This document shows, in pieces, positions 1 through 5,858 of a stretch of 7,317 bases of DNA. The notes beneath the pieces were generated by a model, which did no database searches, was not told the origin of the DNA, and saw nothing but the letters and a program-made list of their open reading frames with translations. Source of the DNA: Methanolobus sp. UBA32. GTDB lineage: Archaea; Halobacteriota; Methanosarcinia; Methanosarcinales; Methanosarcinaceae. The number at the start of each line of letters is the position of its first letter. The stretch's first letter is position 1. The stretch lies in the NCBI GenBank assembly GCA_002507205.1, contig DAZF01000021.1, forward strand, positions 27,283-34,599. Reading direction: 5' to 3'. A program made the position numbers and the translations under genes.

Positions 1-681
1 GAAGAAAGTGAAGCTTTCATTGAATCGCATATCAATACCTTCGACAACATTCTTGGAAAAAGAAGCGGACACCTCCCCGTAGGAATGATTCAAAAAGAGC
101 ATGTGGAATTTGCCCTTGAGAACATCGATAAGGATGAGGTCTCGAAATACACAGATATCCAGACCATTGTCAGCAGGGGATCAAGATCCATATGTGGCGA
201 TTGTCCGTTCATGCCACTCTACAATGTATTGCATGACATAGAACCAGTTGCAGGCGATATGGGGTGTTCCATACGCACGGCACCTGATCCGCTAAATGCG
301 GTCAACACAGGGTTCGCACTTGGTGGTGCAATCTCCACAGCATGTGGTTTTCCCGGAAAGGGAATAGCCGTCATTGGGGATTTCGGCCTTGCACACTCCG
401 GCATTGTGGGACTCATAAATGCAGTAAGCTGTGGTTTTGACATTCTTGTAATCATACTCCAGAATGAAATTGCCGCAATGACAGGTGGACAGGAAACACC
501 GGATCTTCATGATGTGGTGAGAGCTCTGGTACCGGACACCACAGTTATTGATATTGACAGAAGCATCAGGTCAAAAGGGCCGGATAAAACTCAGGATATA
601 CTCAGGAACCTTATACAACAAAAGCAGAAAATAAAAGGGGTTTCTGTTATCTATATTGAAGGTAAATGCACGCTTTATTGA
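1..681 (+). CDS. IorA-like thiamine-diphosphate enzyme, C-terminal part (5' truncated by window edge)
   Basis: The reading frame is open from base 1, so the gene starts outside the window; the ATG at 85 is internal. The visible 226 residues match the C-terminal TPP-binding half of indolepyruvate:ferredoxin oxidoreductase alpha subunits, which decarboxylate aryl pyruvates to aryl-acetyl-CoA and reduce ferredoxin. Landmarks in fragment numbering are a CGDCP motif (Cys65, Cys68; compare CxGCPH in IorA), GDMGC at 85-89, the cofactor stretch beginning GDFGLAHSG at 126 and running to QN at 154-155, and AMTGGQ just after. The protein stops at CTLY, about where canonical IorA continues into a C-terminal 2x[4Fe-4S] ferredoxin domain, so that domain is absent. 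Several family positions are altered (GDF for the usual GDS, QN for DN). It may therefore be a paralogue with a different substrate or electron route. Family placement is fairly secure; the exact reaction is not. Confidence 0.75.
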   Translation, partial: EESEAFIESHINTFDNILGKRSGHLPVGMIQKEHVEFALENIDKDEVSKYTDIQTIVSRGSRSICGDCPFMPLYNVLHDIEPVAGDMGCSIRTAPDPLNAVNTGFALGGAISTACGFPGKGIAVIGDFGLAHSGIVGLINAVSCGFDILVIILQNEIAAMTGGQETPDLHDVVRALVPDTTVIDIDRSIRSKGPDKTQDILRNLIQQKQKIKGVSVIYIEGKCTLY

Positions 682-708
682 ACACTTATCGACTGCATAC
701 CCATCTGA

Positions 709-713
709 TTTTT
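709..713 (+). terminator. Short oligo-T tract after the IorA-like gene
   Basis: Five consecutive T residues lie 28 bases after the TGA stop. Archaeal RNA polymerase often terminates at oligo-T runs, so this may be the stop site of the plus-strand transcript. A single T5 is weak evidence, and the inverted repeat just downstream may contribute. Confidence 0.3.
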
Positions 714-730
714 AATAAGTTCTATTGTAA

Positions 731-808
731 GTTGTTTGAAGTTTCAAATTGATTGTTTTGAATTTATAATTATATAGATATAATTTTAAATTTGAAATAT
801 CAAACAAT
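731..808. repeat. Imperfect inverted repeat in the convergent intergenic region, possible bidirectional terminator
   Basis: Bases 731-750 and 789-808 are inverted copies matching at 17 of 20 positions, with an AT-only-like 38-base interior. A second palindrome sits inside and overlaps the right arm: 761-775 pairs with 778-792 at 14 of 15 positions. The right arm can therefore form either a long outer stem or a compact inner hairpin. The element lies between the stop of the IorA-like gene (681) and the stop of the marker 12 gene (814), which transcribe towards each other. A role in ending both transcripts, or in blocking read-through, is inferred from position; a protein-binding site or degenerate repeat remnant is also possible. 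Confidence 0.6.
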
Positions 809-813
809 TGGTT

Positions 814-1791
814 CTAAAAATTAACATTCAGACCCAGAATATCCTGAGAACCGGAATAAATAGCCTTTGCAATCTCAGCACAACCAACAGCAGCACTCCA
901 TCTGTCAAGCACATGCACCTTTACGCCAAGATGACTTTCTATTTTGTCAACAACATAGGGAATCTCACCAACAGAGCCCTCTATGATAATCTCGCCAGTT
1001 GAATTATAGTCTTTCAGCAAAAGTTGCATACCTGCAATTTCCATGGCGGCAAAGAGAGCTATGCTGTCCAGTGCAAGAAGGGCCTGTGAATCCTTGCCCT
1101 CAGCTGCCTTGATCAGGTCATGCCGGTCTGAGAAAGGAGTATTCTTGAGAACACCGGAATGCACAAATGCTTCATTAGCACTCATCTTTCCGGCATCCAC
1201 ATCCCTCAGGGCCTGCACATCAAGAGGACCATGCTGCAATCCCGGTGCAAAGATACAGGCATCTATGGCCCCAACAAGTTTTCCACCGGCAACTCCTACT
1301 GTAACAGTATTGGAACTTATATCGGAAAGAACGAAATCAGTAAAGCCGAGAGAAAATGCATGGTATGCGATACCTACTTTCTCAGGACTGGTAGAATGAG
1401 AGAAGATATTCAGCCGGGGGTCCGTATTGCTCCCGTCGTGGATACCAGGTATAACTACTGCAGGAATCCCGGATGACATTATGGAATCAAAAACACGGCT
1501 ACCTCCGCCTGTTTTTTTACCGGCACCCTCGATACTTTTAACACCCCGGTTATTAACACTTTGAATGTCCTCAATATCCGTGATGCCATCGCCCATTGAG
1601 TATGTCACCGCCATAAGGGAGATATCAGCACTCCTGACACCGAAAGCATCTTCCATTGAGGATACTAATTGGGATTCAGTCATATCAGCTGCTTCAGTTC
1701 GTGGAATCTCCAGCTTCAGCACTTTTCCGGACTCGGGGAAAAGCGCAGCAAAACGCATTGCAGTCGTACCGTGATCAATTCCAATGAACAT
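814..1791 (-). CDS. Methanogenesis marker 12 protein (ASKHA-fold, function unknown)
   Basis: A 325-residue soluble protein matching, from recall, the methanogenesis marker 12 family, whose members are found in methanogens and lack an established biochemical role. The sequence has sugar kinase/Hsp70/actin (ASKHA) features: an N-terminal phosphate-1-like loop GIDHGTTAMRFA at 4-15, a second Gly-rich phosphate-2-like segment around 155-178 (LSDISSNTVTVGVAGGKLVG), and an adenosine-type motif IIIEGSVG at 268-275. An ATP-dependent kinase or ATPase activity is likely but the substrate is unknown. No signal peptide or membrane segment is visible. The ATG is supported by AGGTGG six bases upstream. The gene follows the DUF2103 gene by 12 bases, so the two are very probably cotranscribed. 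Length agrees with the family as I recall it. Confidence 0.82.
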   Translation of the reverse strand: MFIGIDHGTTAMRFAALFPESGKVLKLEIPRTEAADMTESQLVSSMEDAFGVRSADISLMAVTYSMGDGITDIEDIQSVNNRGVKSIEGAGKKTGGGSRVFDSIMSSGIPAVVIPGIHDGSNTDPRLNIFSHSTSPEKVGIAYHAFSLGFTDFVLSDISSNTVTVGVAGGKLVGAIDACIFAPGLQHGPLDVQALRDVDAGKMSANEAFVHSGVLKNTPFSDRHDLIKAAEGKDSQALLALDSIALFAAMEIAGMQLLLKDYNSTGEIIIEGSVGEIPYVVDKIESHLGVKVHVLDRWSAAVGCAEIAKAIYSGSQDILGLNVNF

Positions 1792-1797
1792 AATATA

Positions 1798-1803
1798 CCA
1801 CCT
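1798..1803 (-). promoter_or_regulatory. Ribosome binding site of the marker 12 gene
   Basis: On the minus strand the sequence reads TAA-AGGTGG-TATATT-ATG: the DUF2103 stop is followed at once by a strong Shine-Dalgarno sequence and, after six bases, the marker 12 start. This fixes the start and suggests translational coupling with DUF2103. Confidence 0.75.
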
Positions 1804-2151
1804 TTAGTCATCAAGCAACAACAAATTAAGCTCTTTCATGATACGCTCTCCTTCTGTGAAAGTACCAACCGTAGTTACCAGGCGCAGTTCCTGAAAGGAT
1901 GTGCCATGTGAAAGAAGCAGCCTCAGATTACCTCTGTCATCGGGCCTCTGTACCCTGGCACTCAGCATGCCTCCTGAATTACCCTTTCCTTTTACAGTAA
2001 TAACTGAAGGTATTATCTTTTTGATATCAGGATGCCGGCTCAATAAGGATACTATCTTTTTACCATTTCGGCCACCGATTATGGTAGTATGGGAACCGCC
2101 AAGTTTAGACTTCGGTTTATTAACCCCATTTGCATTGATAGTATCAGTCAT
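1804..2151 (-). CDS. DUF2103 family protein (function unknown)
   Basis: A 115-residue protein recognised by the conserved block SKLGGSHTTIIG at 15-26 and by GNLRLLLSHG..FQELRLVT at 74-94, typical of the archaeal DUF2103 family. That family is often labelled a predicted metal-binding protein. This copy contains no cysteine and only three histidines (21, 40, 82), so zinc-ribbon-type binding is unlikely here. I chose the ATG at 2151 because it places the conserved block near the N-terminus. The frame stays open upstream to TTG codons near 2214, but those would add an unconserved-looking 21-residue extension. No Shine-Dalgarno sequence precedes the ATG. A TATA-like box about 28 bases upstream suggests a leaderless transcript. 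It sits 12 bases upstream of marker 12, which points to a shared process, not yet defined. Confidence 0.72.
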   Translation of the reverse strand: MTDTINANGVNKPKSKLGGSHTTIIGGRNGKKIVSLLSRHPDIKKIIPSVITVKGKGNSGGMLSARVQRPDDRGNLRLLLSHGTSFQELRLVTTVGTFTEGERIMKELNLLLLDD

Positions 2152-2174
2152 TTCAAGGGGAATGACAGCAGATA

Positions 2175-2182
2175 CTATAAAA
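2175..2182 (-). promoter_or_regulatory. Candidate TATA box for the DUF2103-marker 12 unit
   Basis: The minus strand reads TTTTATAG here, centred about 27-28 bases before the A of the DUF2103 ATG. Archaeal TATA boxes sit about 26-27 bases before the transcription start, so the RNA would begin at or next to the start codon. The absence of a Shine-Dalgarno sequence before that ATG agrees with leaderless initiation. The upstream BRE position is not clearly purine-rich, which lowers confidence. Confidence 0.45.
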
Positions 2183-2196
2183 TAGTGGTGGTTGAC

Positions 2197-2206
2197 GCTT
2201 ATAAGC
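2197..2206. promoter_or_regulatory. Perfect 10-base palindrome GCTTATAAGC upstream of DUF2103
   Basis: A perfect self-complementary decamer with a TATAA-like core lies about 45-55 bases before the DUF2103 start and about 15 bases upstream of the better-placed TATA box. It may be an alternative TATA box giving a leader of roughly 25 bases, an operator half, or chance. Confidence 0.25.
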
Positions 2207-2212
2207 AACAAC

Positions 2213-2248
2213 AAAAAATCAAAGCCTCAATTACATTAAAAAAAGAAA
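2213..2248 (-). terminator. Oligo-T tracts ending the paaK-ACT transcript
   Basis: In the direction of transcription, the first bases after the ACT stop (2265) include a T3-C-T7 tract (2238-2248) followed by a T6 tract (2213-2218). No strong GC stem precedes them, which fits the oligo-T type of archaeal intrinsic termination. Together with the promoter-like sequence downstream this argues for a transcription boundary between the ACT and DUF2103 genes. Confidence 0.5.
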
Positions 2249-2264
2249 TGCAATATCCAGAAAA

Positions 2265-2702
2265 TCATATCTCCTGAATATCAGCCATATCTATAAGCTT
2301 GACACCTGCGCTATGAAGAACCTGAATAGCACCCTCGATGTCATTGACCCTGAGAATAAGAAGAGCTTTTTCTGTCTTTGTAACGAAAGCGTATGCATAG
2401 TCGATATTTATGCTCTGCCCGCCAAGGACATCTGCTATCTTTCCTAGCCCTCCTGGCACATCCTCCATTTCCACACCCATTACACTGGTCTCGGAAACCG
2501 TGAAACCTGCATCATGAAGAACCTCATGTGCTGCATCCGGTTTATCAACGACCATCCTGATGATTCCAAAGTCTCCTGCTTCGGCTATGGTGAATGCCCT
2601 GATATTAATGCCAGCCTTCCTGAAGTTCTCTGCGATGTGTGCAAGACGACCAGGTTTGTTCTCAGCAAAAAGGGAAATTTGTTTGATGATCTTCTCTTCC
2701 AT
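2265..2702 (-). CDS. Tandem ACT-domain protein
   Basis: A 145-residue protein made almost entirely of two ACT domains, about residues 5-70 and 72-140. The ligand-type turns are visible as ENKPGRL at 14-20 and DVPGGLGKIADVL at 81-93, each followed by a helix and a beta strand. ACT domains bind amino acids or related small molecules and usually control enzymes of amino-acid metabolism. No catalytic or DNA-binding domain is present, so it probably acts on a partner protein in trans. It follows the phenylacetate-CoA ligase gene by 46 bases, a pairing seen widely in archaea and anaerobic bacteria, making that ligase the likely partner. The start is supported by AGGTG at 2708-2712 on the minus strand. 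The ligand is unknown; an aromatic or branched amino acid is a reasonable inference. Confidence 0.85.
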   Translation of the reverse strand: MEEKIIKQISLFAENKPGRLAHIAENFRKAGINIRAFTIAEAGDFGIIRMVVDKPDAAHEVLHDAGFTVSETSVMGVEMEDVPGGLGKIADVLGGQSINIDYAYAFVTKTEKALLILRVNDIEGAIQVLHSAGVKLIDMADIQEI

Positions 2703-2748
2703 GTTAGCACCTGCAATTTTATTAGAAGTTATGTTGTCCTATGGAATG

Positions 2749-4053
2749 TTATAACTTTCTGTTGTCCATCACTTTCTTGGCTTTACCCATTGATCTTGGA
2801 ATTGTACCTTTTTCAACAAGCTCGACCTTCACAGCAAGGTTAAGCACATTTTTGAGTGCCGTTGCAACCTTCTTCTCCACTGAGATGATATCATTGACCC
2901 TGTCACTGAATGCTTCATCTGTCATCTCGATCTGGATCTTCATGATATCAAGTTCATTGACCCTGTCAACAACGATCATGAAATGCTCTCCAACTTCAGG
3001 AATAGTCATCAGGACCGATTCAACCTGCCCGGGGAATACATTGATACCACGGACAATGAGCATATCATCAGCACGTCCCAGAACCCTCATTATACGCGGA
3101 TGAGTTCGCCCACATTTACATGGCTGCTTGTTGATAACTGTTATATCACCAATGCGGTATCGGATAAGTGGAAGCGCTTCCTTGGCCAGCGTAGTGATTA
3201 CAAGTTCCCCACGCTCACCTTCTGTAAGCTGTTCCCCGGTTTCCGGATCGATGACCTCTATCAGGAACTGGTCTGCCCAGATATGTATACCATCCTGGTA
3301 CTGGCATTCTGTGCAAAGAGGGCCACTGAGTTCGGAAGTACCATATACATCATATGCTTTGATACCTGTGGCTTCCTCGATCCTGGTCCTCATTTCCTCA
3401 GACCATGGCTCTGCACCAAATATACCCACACGAAGCTGAGTATCGTTCTTAATGCTGATGCCTGCCTGATTTGCAACCTCGTTCATGAAGAGGAAGTAAG
3501 ATGGAGTACAGGCCATTACGCTGGATTTAAGATCCTGCATCAGATCAAGCTGCTTTTCAGTATTTCCCGAACTTGTCGGAAGAACTGTACAACCTACTTC
3601 TTCAGCACCATAGTGTAAGCCGAGACCGCCTGTGAAAAGACCGTATCCATAACTTATCTGGATAACATCCCCACGTCCGACCCCAATAGATGTCAGCGCC
3701 CTTGCAAGGGACGTAGCCCATTCATTGATATCGTTACGTGTGTATCCGACTACTGTTGGTTTTCCTGTTGTTCCGGAAGAAACATGGAAACGGACAAGCT
3801 GTTCATTCGGAACACAGAACATACCTGTGGGATAGGTATCCCTGAGGTCTGATTTATACGTAAAAGGCAATTTTCTCAGGTCATCCATTGACTGGATATC
3901 ACCGGGTTTAACACCTGCCCCATCAAATTTCTTTTTATAGAAATCCGAATGCTGGTATACATAATCGACCAGACTTTTCAGTTTCTTTTCCTGCATCTTA
4001 TCCAGTTCATCAACTGGCATCCTTTCAACCAATGGGTTCCAGTACTCTATCAT
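2749..4053 (-). CDS. paaK: Phenylacetate-CoA ligase family protein (aryl-acid:CoA ligase)
   Basis: A 434-residue ANL-superfamily AMP-forming ligase of the PaaK branch, full length for the family. It activates an aryl acid such as phenylacetate with ATP to an acyl-adenylate and transfers it to CoA, in the cytoplasm. Visible motifs are the phosphate-binding loop SSGTTGKPT (92-100), AYDVYGTSEL (233-242), YRIGDI (299-304), the hinge region GRADDMLIVRGINVFPGQVE (327-346), and the C-terminal PRSMGKAKKV (419-428) with the probable adenylation lysine K424. Cys247/Cys250 and Cys312/Cys314 (CKCG) may bind metal. It begins 19 bases after the DHH gene stop, with only a partial Shine-Dalgarno sequence (AGGGCGA, 4058-4064). 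In methanogens such ligases are thought to work with IorAB to incorporate exogenous aryl acids into aromatic amino acids. The true substrate cannot be read from the sequence. Confidence 0.9.
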   Translation of the reverse strand: MIEYWNPLVERMPVDELDKMQEKKLKSLVDYVYQHSDFYKKKFDGAGVKPGDIQSMDDLRKLPFTYKSDLRDTYPTGMFCVPNEQLVRFHVSSGTTGKPTVVGYTRNDINEWATSLARALTSIGVGRGDVIQISYGYGLFTGGLGLHYGAEEVGCTVLPTSSGNTEKQLDLMQDLKSSVMACTPSYFLFMNEVANQAGISIKNDTQLRVGIFGAEPWSEEMRTRIEEATGIKAYDVYGTSELSGPLCTECQYQDGIHIWADQFLIEVIDPETGEQLTEGERGELVITTLAKEALPLIRYRIGDITVINKQPCKCGRTHPRIMRVLGRADDMLIVRGINVFPGQVESVLMTIPEVGEHFMIVVDRVNELDIMKIQIEMTDEAFSDRVNDIISVEKKVATALKNVLNLAVKVELVEKGTIPRSMGKAKKVMDNRKL

Positions 4054-4072
4054 CTAATCGCCCTTTATTGGA

Positions 4073-5071
4073 TCATTCTGATTCCTGAGATTCTTCGTTC
4101 AATGAATCACATATTGAAGGATTAGGTTTTCCTCTGAGGATATCACGTATCCTGTATTTGCATTCAAAAATGATGGTATCCATATCAGCAACTACATCTA
4201 TGCCAGCAGCTCCTGCATGTCCTCCTCCGGTACCATCATAGTTCTTACTAATATCTTCCATTATCTTGCCCAGATTCACACCTGCAGCAACAGCTTCACG
4301 CTTTGCTCTACCGCTAACCCTTATATTGGCATCACGTGACGTACCGATGAGAGCCACGTCTGCACCAATATTAAGGAACATGGATGAAGCAGCGCCTCCA
4401 AAGGAATTTACATGAGAGTCTACTAACAGCCAGTCATCAACTCTTTCAATGGTTGCCCTTGTTGCACATTTCAACATGGCAATACGCATTGATATATCCT
4501 GAGGGGTTGCAGCCATCATTTCCAGTACATCAGCGTACTCTACTCCACTTGTTGCTATTATCTCAGAAACCGTCCTGAATGTTTCCTGTGTAGCATGCTT
4601 AAAGTGTCCTGTATCGGTAATTATACCGGTCAGAAGACCCATGGCAGTTCGACGCATAATGGGAGCACCCATTGATTGCAGGATCCCAAATACCATTTCT
4701 GCAGTGGATGTTGCATGACGGTGAAGATAGAATTCAGCATTCTCAATTAGAGCCGTGGTAGCATGATGATCGATCACACAATACCTGCCAAGCTTGATAT
4801 CATTTAGCTGTGAACTGGTCGAAGTGTCAACTACCAGAGTTATATCAAACTCAGACGGATCAGGTTTTTCGACCACGTCAATATTGAGTTTATCTATAAG
4901 AAGTGAAGCAACCCTGTTGCATCCGTCCACAAGGCCTATAGTTCCACCCAGGGCCTCAGAAAGGGCAAACGCACTGCTTACTGCATCTGGATCAGCATTC
5001 CGATGGCAAAGATAAAGAATATTATTGTAATCCAGAAGTTTATTGAAAAACTCCGTTTCTTCAACTTGCAT
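4073..5071 (-). CDS. DHH family phosphoesterase (NrnA/RecJ-like)
   Basis: A 332-residue DHH/DHHA1 phosphoesterase with all metal-binding motifs intact: HRNADPDA (His23, Asn25, Asp27, Asp29), VDTS (Asp82), DHH at 101-103, ITDTGHF (Asp153), and the substrate-binding GGGHAGAAG of the DHHA1 domain at 282-290. Members use two Mn ions to hydrolyse short oligonucleotides, cyclic dinucleotide products, pAp or single-stranded DNA/RNA from an end. The compact length without added domains resembles NrnA-type nanoRNases more than full RecJ. The last dozen residues are acidic and variable. The ATG is preceded by AGAGG (5077-5081 on the minus strand). It lies 61 bases after pfdB in the exosome/KEOPS gene neighbourhood, which favours an RNA-end-degrading role. 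The specific substrate is unknown. Confidence 0.88.
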   Translation of the reverse strand: MQVEETEFFNKLLDYNNILYLCHRNADPDAVSSAFALSEALGGTIGLVDGCNRVASLLIDKLNIDVVEKPDPSEFDITLVVDTSTSSQLNDIKLGRYCVIDHHATTALIENAEFYLHRHATSTAEMVFGILQSMGAPIMRRTAMGLLTGIITDTGHFKHATQETFRTVSEIIATSGVEYADVLEMMAATPQDISMRIAMLKCATRATIERVDDWLLVDSHVNSFGGAASSMFLNIGADVALIGTSRDANIRVSGRAKREAVAAGVNLGKIMEDISKNYDGTGGGHAGAAGIDVVADMDTIIFECKYRIRDILRGKPNPSICDSLNEESQESE

Positions 5072-5132
5072 GGAAACCTCTGAACATTATCAACAGTTTA
5101 TAGCGATAATGTCATCAGCATCGGGAAAAGGC

Positions 5133-5486
5133 TTATTGAGCCTGGTTCCCCATGGATTGTTCAATCTGTTCCTGAAGTTGTGTGAAACGCTTTGAGATCC
5201 TTTCTTCCTGTCTTGAAATGGATTGTAACCTGAGTGAAAGTGTCTCGACCTTTTCATTCAATTTTGAAACGGATTCTTCCTTGCTTGACTTGATCTGTAA
5301 TTCGCCGACACTGCGATAAACAACAACATCTTCAGGAAGTTTTTGCAGTTCTTCCAGTGCCATCTCAGACTCTTTCTGCATGGACTCAATCTGGGATTTT
5401 TGCATAGCAAGGGACTGCGCCTGCTGCTGAACCTGCTGCAACTGAGCTAGCTGGTTCTGTATCTGTGGGGGTATTTGTGTACTCAT
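5133..5486 (-). CDS. pfdB: Prefoldin beta subunit
   Basis: A 117-residue prefoldin (GimC) beta subunit. Two alpha2 and four beta subunits form the jellyfish-shaped chaperone that holds unfolded proteins and passes them to the thermosome. The sequence shows a Gln-rich N-terminal coiled-coil helix (about 8-50), a central beta hairpin containing VYRSVGELQIKSSKEE (56-71), and a second coiled-coil helix (about 72-112) with the family signature SRQEERISKRFTQLQEQI. Length is normal. The ATG has a clear Shine-Dalgarno sequence AGGTGA (5493-5498 on the minus strand). The gene is 135 bases after pcc1 and probably has its own promoter or processing site in that gap. Confidence 0.95.
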   Translation of the reverse strand: MSTQIPPQIQNQLAQLQQVQQQAQSLAMQKSQIESMQKESEMALEELQKLPEDVVVYRSVGELQIKSSKEESVSKLNEKVETLSLRLQSISRQEERISKRFTQLQEQIEQSMGNQAQ

Positions 5487-5621
5487 TTGGTTTCACCTGA
5501 CATGTCAATAAACCTAAAGTGATTTTAATGTTTCTATGTACACACAAAGAAGGAAAATAATGATGAAAAGAGAAAGCTGAGATACAAAATGGAAGGCAGA
5601 AAATTAAAGGTATTTCACAGA
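5487..5621 (-). promoter_or_regulatory. pcc1-pfdB intergenic region: T-rich tract and possible promoter
   Basis: Reading on the minus strand, a pyrimidine-rich stretch at about 5548-5576 (blocks such as TTTCTCTTTT and TTATTTTCC) could end transcripts coming from pcc1. Closer to pfdB, the AT-rich ATTAAAAT (about 5522-5529) lies some 39 bases before the ATG and could act as a weak TATA box. No stem-loop of note was seen. The call of a unit boundary rests mainly on the unusual gap size in an otherwise tightly packed cluster. Confidence 0.3.
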
Positions 5622-5858
5622 TCATGCCAGACAGGATGCAGTCTCAAATGCAACCTGAATAAGACGTAACCAGGTGTTGAGCGTTGAACGCATAGCAACA
5701 AGATCATCCGATCTTACAGTAAGATAAAGAAAACGCCCTTTAACCACCATATCAACAGAAGACCTGTCAGTGATCATAGTCTCAAGTTCGGGCTTCAGGG
5801 AACGATAGATAGAAGGAGCAGCAGGAGTCTCAAATATAGAATTGGTGATCAAGAGCAA
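5622..5858 (-). CDS. pcc1: KEOPS complex subunit Pcc1
   Basis: A 78-residue protein of the Pcc1 family, normal in size. Pcc1 is the small dimerising subunit of KEOPS (with Kae1, Bud32, Cgi121), which adds the t6A modification at position 37 of ANN-decoding tRNAs; it binds Kae1 and helps dock tRNA. Family features seen are IYRSLKPEL (17-25), a central strand pair around VVKGRFLYLTVRSDD (38-52), and the helix motif AMRSTLNTWLRLI (55-67). No ATG is available; initiation is on TTG. Of two TTG codons, the one at 5858 has GGTGAT five bases upstream. The one at 5852 gives a TTGA overlap with the Brix stop codon but a spacing of 11 bases. The gene overlaps the Brix gene by 10 bases (or 4), pointing to translational coupling. 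Confidence 0.85.
   Translation of the reverse strand: MLLITNSIFETPAAPSIYRSLKPELETMITDRSSVDMVVKGRFLYLTVRSDDLVAMRSTLNTWLRLIQVAFETASCLA

Noticed and set aside
1159..1476. 105-codon plus-strand frame opposite marker 12
   Set aside because: Antisense shadow of a conserved gene; no domain, no ribosome binding site and no promoter seen.
2152..2214. Upstream extension of DUF2103 to TTG at 2214
   Set aside because: It would start with three TTG codons, adds 21 unconserved-looking residues, lacks a Shine-Dalgarno sequence, and covers the TATA-like promoter.
2983..3618. 211-codon plus-strand frame opposite paaK
   Set aside because: It is antisense to a full-length ligase with intact motifs; its translation is rich in Cys, Ile and Tyr with no domain, as expected of a shadow frame.
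5072..5132. Possible promoter between pfdB and the DHH gene (GCTATAAA)
   Set aside because: The box lies only about 30 bases from the ATG, while the DHH start has an AGAGG site that would be left outside or at the edge of the transcript; operon read-through is simpler.
5395..5465. CAG/CTG-rich stretch resembling a simple repeat in pfdB
   Set aside because: It encodes the Gln-rich first coiled-coil helix normal for prefoldin beta and is not a perfect tandem repeat.
5386..5625. 79-codon minus-strand frame across the pfdB start and the gap before it
   Set aside because: It overlaps pfdB in another frame, has a low-complexity composition and no recognisable domain, and no Shine-Dalgarno sequence supports it.
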